DNA of 64,000 nucleotides from Paulinella micropora (Eukaryota; Cercozoa; Imbricatea; Euglyphida; Paulinellidae). The stretch is from NCBI GenBank assembly GCA_019918135.1, contig WBZZ01000691.1:97501-161500 (forward strand), written 5' to 3'. Made by a program: the position numbers and the translations under genes. Below, piece by piece: positions 12,501-19,860 of the stretch. A model generated the notes under the pieces. It saw nothing but the letters and a program-made list of their open reading frames with translations, had not been told where the DNA came from and searched no databases. Positions within the stretch are counted from its first letter, which is position 1; each line of letters opens with the position of its first letter.

Positions 12501-12876
12501 GACTTCATTATCAAATGGTGAAAACAATACGGGTTATGTTTATTTGAATGCGGGAGCAAATACATGATCTTCTGGTTCAGACAGGAGATTAAAATCAGAT
12601 ATTAAAACACTAGACTGTGAGGGATGTTGTGAGAAATTAATGAAAATTAATTGTTGCTCATATTATTGGAAATCAGACGAGAAAAAAGAAAAAAAGAGCC
12701 ACGGATTTATCGCCGACGAGGTTAAAAAAATATTTCCAGATTTCGTATCTGAAAGTGGAATGAAGGCAGACGACGGAAAAAGCATCCTTGAAGGAGTATC
12801 ATATATGGAATTTATACCAATACTGGTTAGTGCTTTTCAACACATGGAAGAAAAGGTAGTTAATTTAGAAAAATAA
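9526..12876 (+). pseudogene. Modular tail-fibre-like protein with C-terminal S74 chaperone domain
   Basis: A long repetitive, beta-rich, Gly/Thr/Asn/Ser-rich protein region like trimeric virus and phage fibres. The C-terminus (about 12568-12870) has the intramolecular chaperone signature of endosialidase-type fibres (peptidase S74): SDRRLKSDI, then HGFIADEVKKIFPD and YMEFIPILVSAFQHMEE. In that family the domain helps the trimeric beta-helix fold and then cuts itself off. Upstream modules repeat: IDTHSDV, then LIYSTG.WRNT, then PFLRLDGTA.MTGGLNMG occurs twice (about 10146-10330 and 10401-10590), and short TAGI/TASGLI repeats follow. The start is taken at MSQYKSLLGL, conserved in copy 2. The gene is interrupted. 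Role inferred: virion fibre for host attachment. Confidence 0.82.
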
Positions 12877-12877
12877 A

Positions 12878-12899
12878 ATAATAATCTCATGCTTATTAT
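12878..12899 (+). terminator. Hairpin just after the fibre stop codon
   Basis: ATAATAA and TTATTAT arms (12878-12884 and 12893-12899) enclose an 8-nt loop and begin two bases after the fibre stop. The same hairpin with the same loop is kept in copy 2 at 57088-57109. It is AT-rich, so chance is possible, but conservation and position favour a transcript-end signal. Confidence 0.45.
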
Positions 12900-12966
12900 T
12901 ATAGAAGATCTATCTAAGCAACTAGCCGAAATCAGAGTGGCCGTTCTTGATAATGTCAAACAATAA
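12889..12966 (+). CDS. Tiny conserved ORF after the fibre
   Basis: A 25-residue frame beginning MLII and containing EDLSKQL. Copy 2 has a 24-residue counterpart (57023-57097) sharing the first 16 or so residues apart from a one-residue length difference, then diverging. Such short frames may be chance, or the tail of the fibre coding region in another arrangement; conservation between copies is the only support. Confidence 0.3.
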   Translation: MLIIIEDLSKQLAEIRVAVLDNVKQ

Positions 12967-13074
12967 TACGCGACTTCATATATCGCCACATATTCTTGAT
13001 GTGTCGGATGGCGATTTAACACCAGAATTAAAGTCTCGTGTTATCTCTGCGGAACTAAACAACAAGCGAAAAAA

Positions 13075-13299
13075 GCCGAACACGAAATTAACGACGAATG
13101 GCGGTGTTGCTGTTTCAAAGAAAGAACAGATGCAAGATTAATCAAATATTCAACTCAAATAGCAATATTAGTTGGTGTCATAATCCTTTGCATTGTTAGA
13201 TTAAGCGACCCGACAATTAGTTGCGCAAATTCTAACACTTATGTCTCTATCCTTTCGTTGTGCTTAGGGATAATATGTCCTTCACCGAAGTTGAATTAA
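13075..13299 (+). CDS. Small membrane protein conserved in both Polinton copies
   Basis: The frame contains a Trp-Arg-Cys-Cys-Cys cluster, then RLIKY, a hydrophobic segment (IAILVGVIILCIVRLS), a Cys-containing polar loop ending NTYV, and a second hydrophobic segment ending PSP. Copy 2 (56691-56936) keeps all of these: three Cys, RLIKY, LCIVRLS, NTYV.IL and PSP. The pattern fits a small protein with two membrane segments. A hydrophilic frame with the motif LTPELK (12953-13141) overlaps its start and also has a counterpart in copy 2, so the true N-terminus is uncertain. The stop overlaps by complementarity the stop of the GIY-YIG gene on the other strand. Function unknown; virion membrane or lysis roles are guesses. 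Confidence 0.5.
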   Translation, partial: AEHEINDEWRCCCFKERTDARLIKYSTQIAILVGVIILCIVRLSDPTISCANSNTYVSILSLCLGIICPSPKLN

Positions 13300-13973
13300 G
13301 GACCTAAAGCAGATAATCCAAGCATATTGTCATAGTGGATTTGACTTTCCATATGTTGATAAACACTATTTTTTCTAATAATTCTCCCGCATTCACATTC
13401 AATTAATGTTGATCTATGCAACTTATTTTTTTCATAATATTTTTTATTGATTTCAATGATACTTTCCTTATTTGCTTCTCTATATTTTTTTCGCTTTTCC
13501 GTTATGTGTTCTTTATTGATTTCATAATATTCTTTATTCTTTTCAATAATACTTTTTTTATTTGCTTTGTAATATTCCTTATGCTTTTCAATAATACTTT
13601 TTTTATTTGCTTCGTAATATTCCTTTTTTCTTTCTGCTAGTTGCTCTCTGTTTTGTTCTATATATTCTTTTTGAGTTCTTCCTGCAATTATTTTATTAAC
13701 ACAATTACTATTTCTAATACATTCTCCTTCCCGCCTATCTAATTGCATCTTATTTTCACATGGATATTCTTCAACTAATTCAACAAAGGCATCATCATAT
13801 TTAACTATTTCAAATGATGATACATAATTATAAGTGCAGTTCATCCATTTTTTGTAATGGATTTTATGACAATACAATCGCTTATACAATGGTTGAATAG
13901 TTGAACCAATATAGACTTGATTAGTTTGATATGACCTAATCGCATATATTTTACCTTGTTTATAATCTGGCAT
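13296..13973 (-). CDS. GIY-YIG nuclease with KEYY-type repeats and C-terminal zinc finger
   Basis: The N-terminus has the GIY-YIG fold signature (GKIYAIRS, then VYIGST), followed by a basic segment and the conserved glutamate region around LDRREGECIRN. The middle is a run of about five repeats on the theme IIEK.KEYYEANKKS, as in many giant-virus and homing GIY-YIG proteins. The C-terminus carries a CECG...H....H zinc-finger-like motif. GIY-YIG enzymes make single- or double-strand DNA breaks and often act as homing endonucleases. The gene lies antisense to its neighbours, its stop overlaps the neighbouring stop, and the matching junction in copy 2 (near 56690) has no such gene. This supports a mobile, homing-type insertion. 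The reading frame looks whole. Confidence 0.85.
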   Translation of the reverse strand: MPDYKQGKIYAIRSYQTNQVYIGSTIQPLYKRLYCHKIHYKKWMNCTYNYVSSFEIVKYDDAFVELVEEYPCENKMQLDRREGECIRNSNCVNKIIAGRTQKEYIEQNREQLAERKKEYYEANKKSIIEKHKEYYKANKKSIIEKNKEYYEINKEHITEKRKKYREANKESIIEINKKYYEKNKLHRSTLIECECGRIIRKNSVYQHMESQIHYDNMLGLSALGP

Positions 13974-13995
13974 CCTTTAATATCGTTTATTATCG

Positions 13996-14259
13996 CTATG
14001 TGTAAATAGAATTACATTCATATATATGTGTCATATACCATCTATTATCACCCGCACACATTAACGGCAGGGCTTCACTAAATGACCGACAATCATTTAA
14101 GCCATTGTTGATATAAATACAAGTAAAATTTGTATTGAGACCCGATTGAATACAATGAATACAATTGACCTTTCTCTGACCAAAGTCTCTATTTAAAATG
14201 TAAAAGTCGCAGGCAGTCCGACCTAACACAGACCACATAAGCAAGAATATTAAAATCAT
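13996..14259 (-). CDS. Small secreted cysteine-rich protein
   Basis: From the ATG at 14259 the frame gives 87 residues. The first 17 or so are hydrophobic (MILIFLLMWSVLG) and end RTAC, a plausible signal peptide with cleavage near Ala-Cys. The mature part has six further cysteines in CIHC, FTCIY, NDCRSF, PLMCAGD and YEC. A homologous region, degraded, lies in copy 2 on the matching strand (about 56490-56700) and keeps ACDFY, INNG, CRSF, ALPLMCA and YEC. Conserved cysteines with a signal peptide suggest an exported or lumenal disulfide-bonded protein, unusual among core Polinton genes. I do not recognise a family. It faces the 121-residue gene across a 23-bp shared promoter region. Confidence 0.6.
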   Translation of the reverse strand: MILIFLLMWSVLGRTACDFYILNRDFGQRKVNCIHCIQSGLNTNFTCIYINNGLNDCRSFSEALPLMCAGDNRWYMTHIYECNSIYT

Positions 14260-14282
14260 TTTTTTTATATTATACAAAATAT
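14260..14282. promoter_or_regulatory. 23-bp divergent promoter region with TATA-like core
   Basis: Only 23 bp separate the start codons of the secreted protein (minus) and the 121-residue protein (plus). The interval is all A/T except for one C and contains TATATTATA, almost symmetrical, so it could serve both directions. Similar TATA-like strings lie right before other Polinton starts (15729-15738 before the basic virion protein, 18918-18926 before the penton). Confidence 0.45.
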
Positions 14283-14648
14283 ATGATGAGTGAGTTCAAA
14301 TATCAGCGGATTATTTTTCTGAGCAATGATTTTGCTGGAGGAAGCAAAACATTTAATAAAAATATCCAAATGTCATTCACACCCACCAAAATGAATGTAA
14401 AATTTATCCACTATATGAACGACCAGACCGAAACCAAAACCAGAATTCTTTACATGGACAGAATTGGAATTATTGGAACATTTGCGGACAGTACCACAGC
14501 AAACATTTCAAATCTCTGTTATAATTTGGGTGTTGTTGGATGGAGCGACGGACAATATACATTTAAAGTCCTTGAAACTGACAGCGGAAATATTGATACA
14601 GGAAATTTAGCGGGAAGAATTGTTGTATGCCTAGAGTTTCTAGGCTGA
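14283..14648 (+). CDS. Conserved 121-residue protein next to the packaging ATPase
   Basis: The frame codes a beta-rich, mostly polar protein beginning MMSEFKYQRIIFLSND and containing SFTPTKMNVKFIHYM and ILYMDRIGIIG. The counterpart in copy 2 (56073-56438) has exactly the same length and is about nine-tenths identical over the protein, with both frames open, although most neighbours in both copies are broken. That suggests strong constraint before decay. It has no hydrophobic segment and no recognised motif. Its position between accessory genes and the ATPase suggests a structural or assembly role, but this is a guess. Its stop codon TGA is the first three bases of the palindromic module that follows. 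Confidence 0.7.
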   Translation: MMSEFKYQRIIFLSNDFAGGSKTFNKNIQMSFTPTKMNVKFIHYMNDQTETKTRILYMDRIGIIGTFADSTTANISNLCYNLGVVGWSDGQYTFKVLETDSGNIDTGNLAGRIVVCLEFLG

Positions 14649-14769
14649 TATTTGTTTCAGACTACGTCTTCAACAAACATCGTAAAACCATTTAATTTCT
14701 TGTAAATGAAAAAAACGATGTTTAGAATAAGAGAGAGTGCGGAGCACGAAACGCAATTCTAAAATATCA
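14646..14769. terminator. Paired stem-loop module 1 (121-residue gene / ATPase junction)
   Basis: Two facing stem-loops. The first (14646-14682) starts TGATATTTGTT and ends AACAAACATCG, with core stem AGAC/GTCT around a TAC loop. The second (14716-14769) starts CGATGTTTAGAAT and ends ATTCTAAAATATCA, with core stem GTGC/GCAC around a 3-nt loop. Together they start TGATAT and end ATATCA, so the module has inverted ends. The first TGA is the stop codon of the 121-residue gene and the ATPase ATG follows the last base directly. The module therefore fills the whole intergenic space. The matching junction in copy 2 has only a few bases and no stem-loops. Confidence 0.75.
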
Positions 14770-15584
14770 ATGCAAAAAATAAACAATGTCAAGGTGAAAC
14801 CAGTGAAGCAGGAAGGTGAAGGAAACAAAAAGGCCAAGGGCTACAAATTATTCAATGAGCCGTATGCTAACATATTTCTACTTGCCCGTAAGAAGAGCGG
14901 GAAAACAACAGCACTCTTTGAAATACTGAAAAGGACAACCGACAGAAGACCCGTATTGTCATTATTGCTTCAACAATACACAAGGATTACATTTATAAAG
15001 CAATGGTTAAGCACTTTAAGAACAGAGGAAACCCAATGGCAATGTATACCTTTCTTAAATCAGATGGTGTTAATGTCATTGATTATGAGTTAGACAAACT
15101 TAACAGACAGGACGAGCAACACGAAGGAGAAGTAAAACAAGACAAAGAAGAAATAGAGAAACCACAATTTTTATACTTTGGAAAGGAAGAAAAAAAGAAA
15201 ACTACAGAACCAAAAGAACGACCCAGCAAGTATATTTCTCCAGAGGTTGTTTTTGTTTTGGATGATTTAGGAATTGGTTTAAGAGACAAGTCCGTAAGCG
15301 ATTTGTTAAAAAAGAACAGACACTATAAAAGCAAGGTGATTATGTCTAGCCAGTATCTTAACGACCTTAGACCAGAAGCAATTAAGCAGTTAGATTATTT
15401 CTTAATCTTTCCGGGCCAGTCTCAGGATAAAATGGAACTCGTGTATAAACACTTAGACTTATCTTTCGACTTTGATTATTTTCTTCAAAAGTATCACGAG
15501 GCTACAAAGGAGAGATTTAATTTTCTTTATGTCTCAAGTGTTGATGATGAACTTCGCAAAAACTTCAACTTCAGATTAACATGA
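14770..15584 (+). pseudogene. FtsK/HerA-type DNA packaging ATPase
   Basis: The N-terminal part has a Walker A motif (LLARKKSGKTTALFEIL) and, after an acidic/basic insertion (about 15110-15220), a Walker B motif (VVFVLDDLG), followed by SSQYLNDLRPEAIKQLD, a typical sensor-like segment of the A32/FtsK-HerA family of Polintons, virophages and giant viruses. This ATPase pumps the genome into the capsid. The start at 14770 is chosen because copy 2 begins at the equivalent Met (MEKIN against MQKIN). The frame is interrupted. It is preceded and followed by palindromic modules, and its stop TGA is the first three bases of the second one. The order ATPase, small basic protein, coiled-coil protein, protease matches a virion gene block. 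Confidence 0.88.
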
Positions 15585-15698
15585 TATTTGACAATTTCAC
15601 TTCGTGCTATTCGCACTCTCGTTTATTGTCAAACATCGAAACTATAAAAGCAGAAAACGATGTTTTATGAAACCGCGTAGCGGGTGAATAAAACATCA
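15582..15698. terminator. Paired stem-loop module 2 (after ATPase)
   Basis: The first stem-loop (15582-15638) starts TGATATTTGACAAT and ends ATTGTCAAACATCG, with inner stem GTGC/GCAC. The second (15658-15698) starts CGATGTTTTAT and ends ATAAAACATCA, with core CCGC/GCGG around a GTA loop. The ATPase stop TGA is its first three bases. Sequence just after it (AATAATATTTTTATATAATT) continues in copy 2 directly behind the ATPase TGA, so copy 2 looks like the empty site. Confidence 0.8.
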
Positions 15699-15738
15699 AA
15701 TAATATTTTTATATAATTATTTTTTTAATGTATATTAT

Positions 15739-16050
15739 ATGCCAGTATCGCCAGTGATAATTTCACAACCATCAGGATATAACATCGGATACAATCCATC
15801 AATGCCACAGAAGGGAGGAAAAAAGAAAACTAAGAAGAAGGGATGTGGGCAAAAGGGTGGAAAGATTAACTGGGTAAAGGTTGGAAAAACTGCCACGGCT
15901 GTTGATAGATTTCTTCGCAATAATAAGTTAATCTCTAGGACTGCGGGAGCATTAAGTAGTGTCGGAGTACCTTACGCTGGTAGTGTTAGTGCTGTAGTAT
16001 CAAAACTCGGATATGGTAAGCAACGAGGAGGTGCTGTAAAGTTTCATTAA
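15739..16050 (+). CDS. Small basic virion/core protein candidate
   Basis: 103 residues. A hydrophobic/polar start (MPVSPVIISQPSGYNIGYNP) is followed by a very basic Gly/Lys segment (KGGKKKTKKKGCGQKGGK), then a less charged stretch rich in Gly, Ala, Ser and Val (about residues 70-95, GVPYAGSVSAVVSKLGYG). Small basic proteins of this kind beside the ATPase and protease are common in Polintons and resemble adenovirus core or minor capsid peptides that bind DNA or line the capsid; the link is by position and composition, not proven homology. Copy 2 has a counterpart (54899-55209) with the same N-terminal part. A TATATTATAT string ends at the start codon in both copies. Confidence 0.6.
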   Translation: MPVSPVIISQPSGYNIGYNPSMPQKGGKKKTKKKGCGQKGGKINWVKVGKTATAVDRFLRNNKLISRTAGALSSVGVPYAGSVSAVVSKLGYGKQRGGAVKFH

Positions 16051-16100
16051 ATGATGATATTTGATATAAACGAATTGAAAATATTTTTTGTTTGTATAGA

Positions 16101-17060
16101 ATGGTCGTCAAAAAAGCAAGGAAACCAAAAGTCCGCCCACCGCGAGTGTATAGAAATAAGAGGGGGAGACCATATATTATCCAGAAAGGTAAAAAATATT
16201 ATCTTAATTTTGGTAAGAAAACAAATGATTGAAGCACACTTCAAATTGTTAAACTTTTTATAAAATATATTGGTAAGCCGAGGCCACAAAGGCAGGGCCG
16301 CAAACCAAGGGAAAAAATAATCAAATCTGATTTCAATCGTCTTGAACACGAGAACAGAAACCAGATACAAAGCAACTTACAAAAGAAATATGAGTTAATA
16401 CATGACGAGGAAGAAAAGGAAAAGAAGAAAAGGGATGAGGTAGAAGAAGAAAAGAAAAGGCTAGAAAGAAAAGACATAGCAGATGCTAAGGAAAGACAAG
16501 ATATAATGGATAGGAAACACAAAAGAGAACTAGCGGAGATAAATGAACGGCAAGAACAAAAAGCCAGAGAACTAAGAAGGGAGCAAAAACTCATAGAAGA
16601 TGTAAAATATGAAGAAGACAGAAAAAATAGGATACAAGCATTACCACCGCCACCACAATATCAATATATTATGCCACAGCATCAGGGACAGCCACAAGCA
16701 CCTCCATTAGGAGCACCACAACAAGCACCGCCATTAAGAGCACCACCACAAGCACCGCCATTACCTAATTTAGGAGATGAAGCACCATTGAAAACAAAAG
16801 AGCAATATGAGGAAGAAAAAAAGCAAAAGCAGAAAGATATTGAAACACTGAAATTAGCAGGATATACAGATAAGTTCATAAAAAAGATGAGTCGTAAAGA
16901 CTTACAAAAAGCAAGTCAAGATATTGAGACGGCTATAGCCACAGCAACATCTTTAGAGGAACAGAAAAAGTTAGCAGAAGAATATAAAGAAAAACTTGAA
17001 AAGGAAGAAAAGAAAGCAGAAGAAAAGGGTAAGCATTTTGAAAATTTACAAATTAATTAA
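16101..17060 (+). pseudogene. Basic, coiled-coil and proline-rich protein
   Basis: The N-terminus is basic (MVVKKARKPKVRPPRVYRNK) with a GRPYIIQKGKKYYLNFGKK segment. A long Glu/Lys/Arg coiled coil follows (about 16340-16630), then a Pro/Gln repeat of the type QAPPLGAP (about 16680-16780), then a second charged helical region with LAGYTDKFIKKMSRKDL. Copy 2 has the first two thirds (54119-54841). Such proteins beside the protease are likely scaffold or virion components, but I do not recognise the family. The frame is interrupted. The following protease region continues on the same strand with short spacing, so the two may once have been one precursor. Confidence 0.55.
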
Positions 17061-17063
17061 TTT
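17050..17063 (+). terminator. Palindrome spanning the coiled-coil gene stop
   Basis: A perfect 14-bp palindrome, AAATTAATTAATTT, includes the TAA stop at 17058-17060. It is AT-only, so weak by itself; it is listed because stop-spanning palindromes recur in this element. Confidence 0.3.
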
Positions 17064-17198
17064 TTAATCTCTGCATTTTCAAAAACTTATCACTCAAACA
17101 TTACTATAAAAGAGTTAGCACAGGCTTTAAAAAAGAGACTAGATAGTGATGGACATAAAAAATTAAATTACAAAGACACTTCAAAGTGGATAATTGAC

Positions 17199-18053
17199 AT
17201 GATTAAAAGGTTTAATATTGATGTTGGAAATGAAAAGGAAAATGTAAAAAGAAAAGTAGCGGATTATGCAAGATATGAAGAGTATATGGGTATTAATGAG
17301 CAAAAAGGTAGTGGAGCGAAGACATTAGAAGAATTAATTGATAAGGTATTTTCAATAGCGAAAATAGAAAAATACTTACCCCGCAAAGATTGGAAACACA
17401 CTATGAACAAACATGATTTTGTAAATACTCTAACGAACAAAATGACTTCCGATCCCAATTTAGATAAGCGAGTTTCAACAGATTTAAATATTGATGAGGG
17501 AATGCCACCGGAGGGGGTTTCACCCCCTACCATACCCCCGAGCGTCGCGGAGACAACCATACCCCCTACGATTACCCCACCATTGGAGCCTCAGCCAGAG
17601 CAAACAGAGCCAGAGCCACAGCCCGACATACTGCAACCACAGCCAGAGCAACCAGAGCAAGTCCCCTTACAAGGAGAGGGTCGCGGTTTAATGACTAATG
17701 AAATAGACGACATAATGAAAAAATATGGATGGTATCTCGGAGCGATAGCCAGTGATGAAATTTACAAGTTGAAGCCCGGAAGCAGAAAGCGATACGGATT
17801 TATTATGAATTTGGACAATCACAAACAAGCGGGGTCTCATTGGATCGCCGTATGGATAAGTCTAGATAAAGACAGGAGTGTTGAAGTTTATGACCCATTA
17901 GCACTTTACGAGCCAACAGAAGATTTTCAACAACAAATGAAAAGACTAATTGACCAAAGTAATCCTGATAGTTATTTGTTAATGAAGGTCAATCAAGTAA
18001 AGCAACAATCAAACACCTCAGACACATGCGGATGGCATAGTATGAGGTTTTAA
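17199..18053 (+). pseudogene. Adenain-like (Ulp1-fold) virion maturation cysteine protease
   Basis: The C-terminal domain has the catalytic arrangement of adenovirus/Polinton maturation proteases: His in GSHWIAVWISL (about 17830-17860), the Asp region VEVYDPLA (about 17880-17905) and Cys in SDTCGWHSMRF near the end. This enzyme cleaves capsid precursors during assembly. The N-terminal half is a charged helical domain, and residues around 95-165 form a Pro/Gln/Glu linker (PPTIPPS, PEPQPD). A hairpin-forming G/C run (GAGGGGGTTTCACCCCCT) lies in the linker coding region near 17512. The frame is interrupted and both the start and the C-terminal end are uncertain. Copy 2 is truncated before this gene. 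Confidence 0.85.
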
Positions 18054-18153
18054 TGGAGAGAGCGAAATGCAACAGATTTAAGTTTGCTAGCGGTTATACA
18101 GACCTTAAAGAAGAAGAAGCGGAAAAGTTAAAAGCACAGAATGGGTATGGTAA

Positions 18154-18186
18154 TTTTGATACATTCATCTAAAATATGTATTAAAA
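18154..18186 (+). terminator. Hairpin around the protease gene end
   Basis: Arms TTTTGATACAT and ATGTATTAAAA pair with one mismatch around an 11-nt loop. The loop holds a TAA that ends the protease-related coding region. It is followed by an AT-rich run with four or so AGAATATAAAA-like units (18188-18232) leading to the next gene. Confidence 0.4.
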
Positions 18187-18235
18187 TAAAAGAATATAAA
18201 ATAATATAAAAGAATATAAAAGAATATAAAACAAT

Positions 18236-18916
18236 ATGCCAGACTACAAGCAAGGAAAAATTTATGCTATCAGGTCTCACCAGACGGACGAAATTTATAT
18301 CGGTTCTACGACTAGAACATTAGCAGTAAGAATGGCTAGCCATAGATGTGATTATAAAACACGAAAAAATAAAACAACATCCATTGAAATACTTAAACAT
18401 GATGATGCTTACATAGAACTCATTGAATTATTTCCATGTGAAAGCAAAATAGAATTGAGTCGAAAGGAAGGGGAATATATTAGGAAAATGAATTGTGTTA
18501 ATAAAAACATTGCTGGACGAACTGAGAAAGAATATAGAATTGAAGAAAAAGAAAAAGATAAAGAAACTCATAGAAAATACTATGAAAAAAATAAAACTAA
18601 AATATTGGAAAGAGTTAAAGCATATAGTACTGATAATAAAGAAAAGATTTCTGCTTACAAAAAAGAATGGAGCAAAAACAGAGATAAGGAAAAGGTAAAA
18701 GAATACTATAAAGCACACAAAGAAAATATTTCTGCTTACAAAAAAGAATGGTGTAAAGCAAATAGAGATAAAATAATTGAAAGGATGCGAAAAAAATATA
18801 TATGTGAATGTGGTGCTTGCTTAACTCAAGTCAAAAAGAATAGACACGAAAAATCAAACAAACATATAAATTACATTAATAGTTATATAATTTTGAAGAT
18901 GTCAAAAATTATTTGA
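18236..18916 (+). CDS. Second GIY-YIG nuclease with zinc finger
   Basis: 226 residues. It begins MPDYKQGKIYAIRSHQT and IYIGSTTR, the GIY-YIG signature, and its first 14 residues match the first nuclease (13296-13973). An ELSRKEGEYIRKMNCVNK segment holds the conserved Glu. The middle is Lys/Glu-rich with two ISAYKKEW repeats, and the C-terminus has CECGACL followed by HEKSNKHINY, the same zinc-finger type. It sits between protease and penton in the sense direction. Paralogy with the first gene and the different position suggest spread inside the element. The frame looks whole. Confidence 0.83.
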   Translation: MPDYKQGKIYAIRSHQTDEIYIGSTTRTLAVRMASHRCDYKTRKNKTTSIEILKHDDAYIELIELFPCESKIELSRKEGEYIRKMNCVNKNIAGRTEKEYRIEEKEKDKETHRKYYEKNKTKILERVKAYSTDNKEKISAYKKEWSKNRDKEKVKEYYKAHKENISAYKKEWCKANRDKIIERMRKKYICECGACLTQVKKNRHEKSNKHINYINSYIILKMSKII

Positions 18917-18921
18917 ATAAT
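18908..18921 (+). terminator. Palindrome spanning the second GIY-YIG stop
   Basis: ATTATT and AATAAT arms flank the first two bases of the TGA stop. The element is short and AT-rich; support is its position. Confidence 0.3.
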
Positions 18922-18925
18922 ATAT

Positions 18926-19741
18926 ATGATGGAGTATAAAGGCGGTCGTGCAACAGGCATTTATTATATCAACAGCAAAAATAGGATAAATGGGACGGAC
19001 TCCGATTTTATGTATGAGATATCAATGAAGGGGCTAGACAATCCAACTCACTGCAAAATTCTTCATATGTATGTGCCGAAATCGTATTACTCTGTGGCTT
19101 CACAATATAATACTTTTACATTATCCGAAGACGGGTATGATGCTTTAATTACAATACCTGAGGGAAACTACACAATGAACAACTTAAAAAGTAAACTATC
19201 TGAGATATTGACGGCAGAAAGTCCAAATGACTATACTTATGTTGTCTCAAGCAACAATACAAACACAGAAGCGGAGGATGGTAAATTAACATTCAGTGTT
19301 TCAAATAACGGAGGTATTCAACCGCGGTTTATATTTGATGCTGATACACGTATTCATGAGGTTATGGGATTTGATAGAAATTCAACATACTTCTTTGCTA
19401 ATGATTTTATTAAATCGCCAAATGTGATTATTTTAACTGGTGAAAAGACTTTATACCTTCAATCGGACTTAGTTTGTGAAGGAGATAATCATGTGCTACA
19501 AGAAATATACACAGCCAACGAAATTCCATTTGGTGCCATTATATACGACGGAAGTGGGTCTGAGTATGGTAAGAAATTATCAACCAGTTCAAATAATGTA
19601 TATAGGTTTTATCTTACAGACGAAAACGATCAGGCTATAAATCTTAATGGTTTGGGAGTTGTCATGACATTATTAATTTACAGAGAGACTAATTATTTTA
19701 ATTTATTTACATCATTCTTCAATCTTTTGAAACAGAGATAA
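18926..19741 (+). CDS. Penton-type minor capsid protein
   Basis: 271 residues, frame whole. It begins MMEYKGGRATGIYYINSKNR; a start with N-terminal Y.NS..R..GT and a C-terminal hydrophobic strand (GVVMTLLIYR) are typical of the minor capsid (penton) proteins of Polintons and virophages, single jelly-roll proteins forming the capsid vertices. Predicted beta content is high (IPEGNYTMNNLKSKLSEIL, then YVVSSNNTN), with no membrane segment. It lies directly before the major capsid gene, the usual pairing in this group. Family placement is by gene order and general character, since single jelly-roll proteins diverge strongly. Confidence 0.75.
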   Translation: MMEYKGGRATGIYYINSKNRINGTDSDFMYEISMKGLDNPTHCKILHMYVPKSYYSVASQYNTFTLSEDGYDALITIPEGNYTMNNLKSKLSEILTAESPNDYTYVVSSNNTNTEAEDGKLTFSVSNNGGIQPRFIFDADTRIHEVMGFDRNSTYFFANDFIKSPNVIILTGEKTLYLQSDLVCEGDNHVLQEIYTANEIPFGAIIYDGSGSEYGKKLSTSSNNVYRFYLTDENDQAINLNGLGVVMTLLIYRETNYFNLFTSFFNLLKQR

Positions 19742-19763
19742 ATAATTATTTTGGAATTATTTA
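19739..19763 (+). terminator. Perfect hairpin spanning the penton stop codon
   Basis: TAAATAATT (starting with the TAA stop itself) pairs perfectly with AATTATTTA around a 7-nt loop. Confidence 0.5.
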
Positions 19764-19786
19764 TTTATTTATTTTTTATTTTTGCT

Positions 19787-19807
19787 GAAAGATTTTTAAA
19801 ATCTTTC
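19787..19807. promoter_or_regulatory. Palindrome upstream of the major capsid gene
   Basis: GAAAGATTTT and AAAATCTTTC arms flank one base, 53 bp before the capsid start. A nearly identical palindrome (CAAAGATTTT/AAAATCTTTG) lies at 27400-27420 at the right end of the element. A binding site or transcript-end hairpin are both possible. Confidence 0.4.
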
Positions 19808-19860
19808 TAATATATTCTGGTGAATTAGTTATTTCACAACTGCCAAAACCTAAAAACAAA

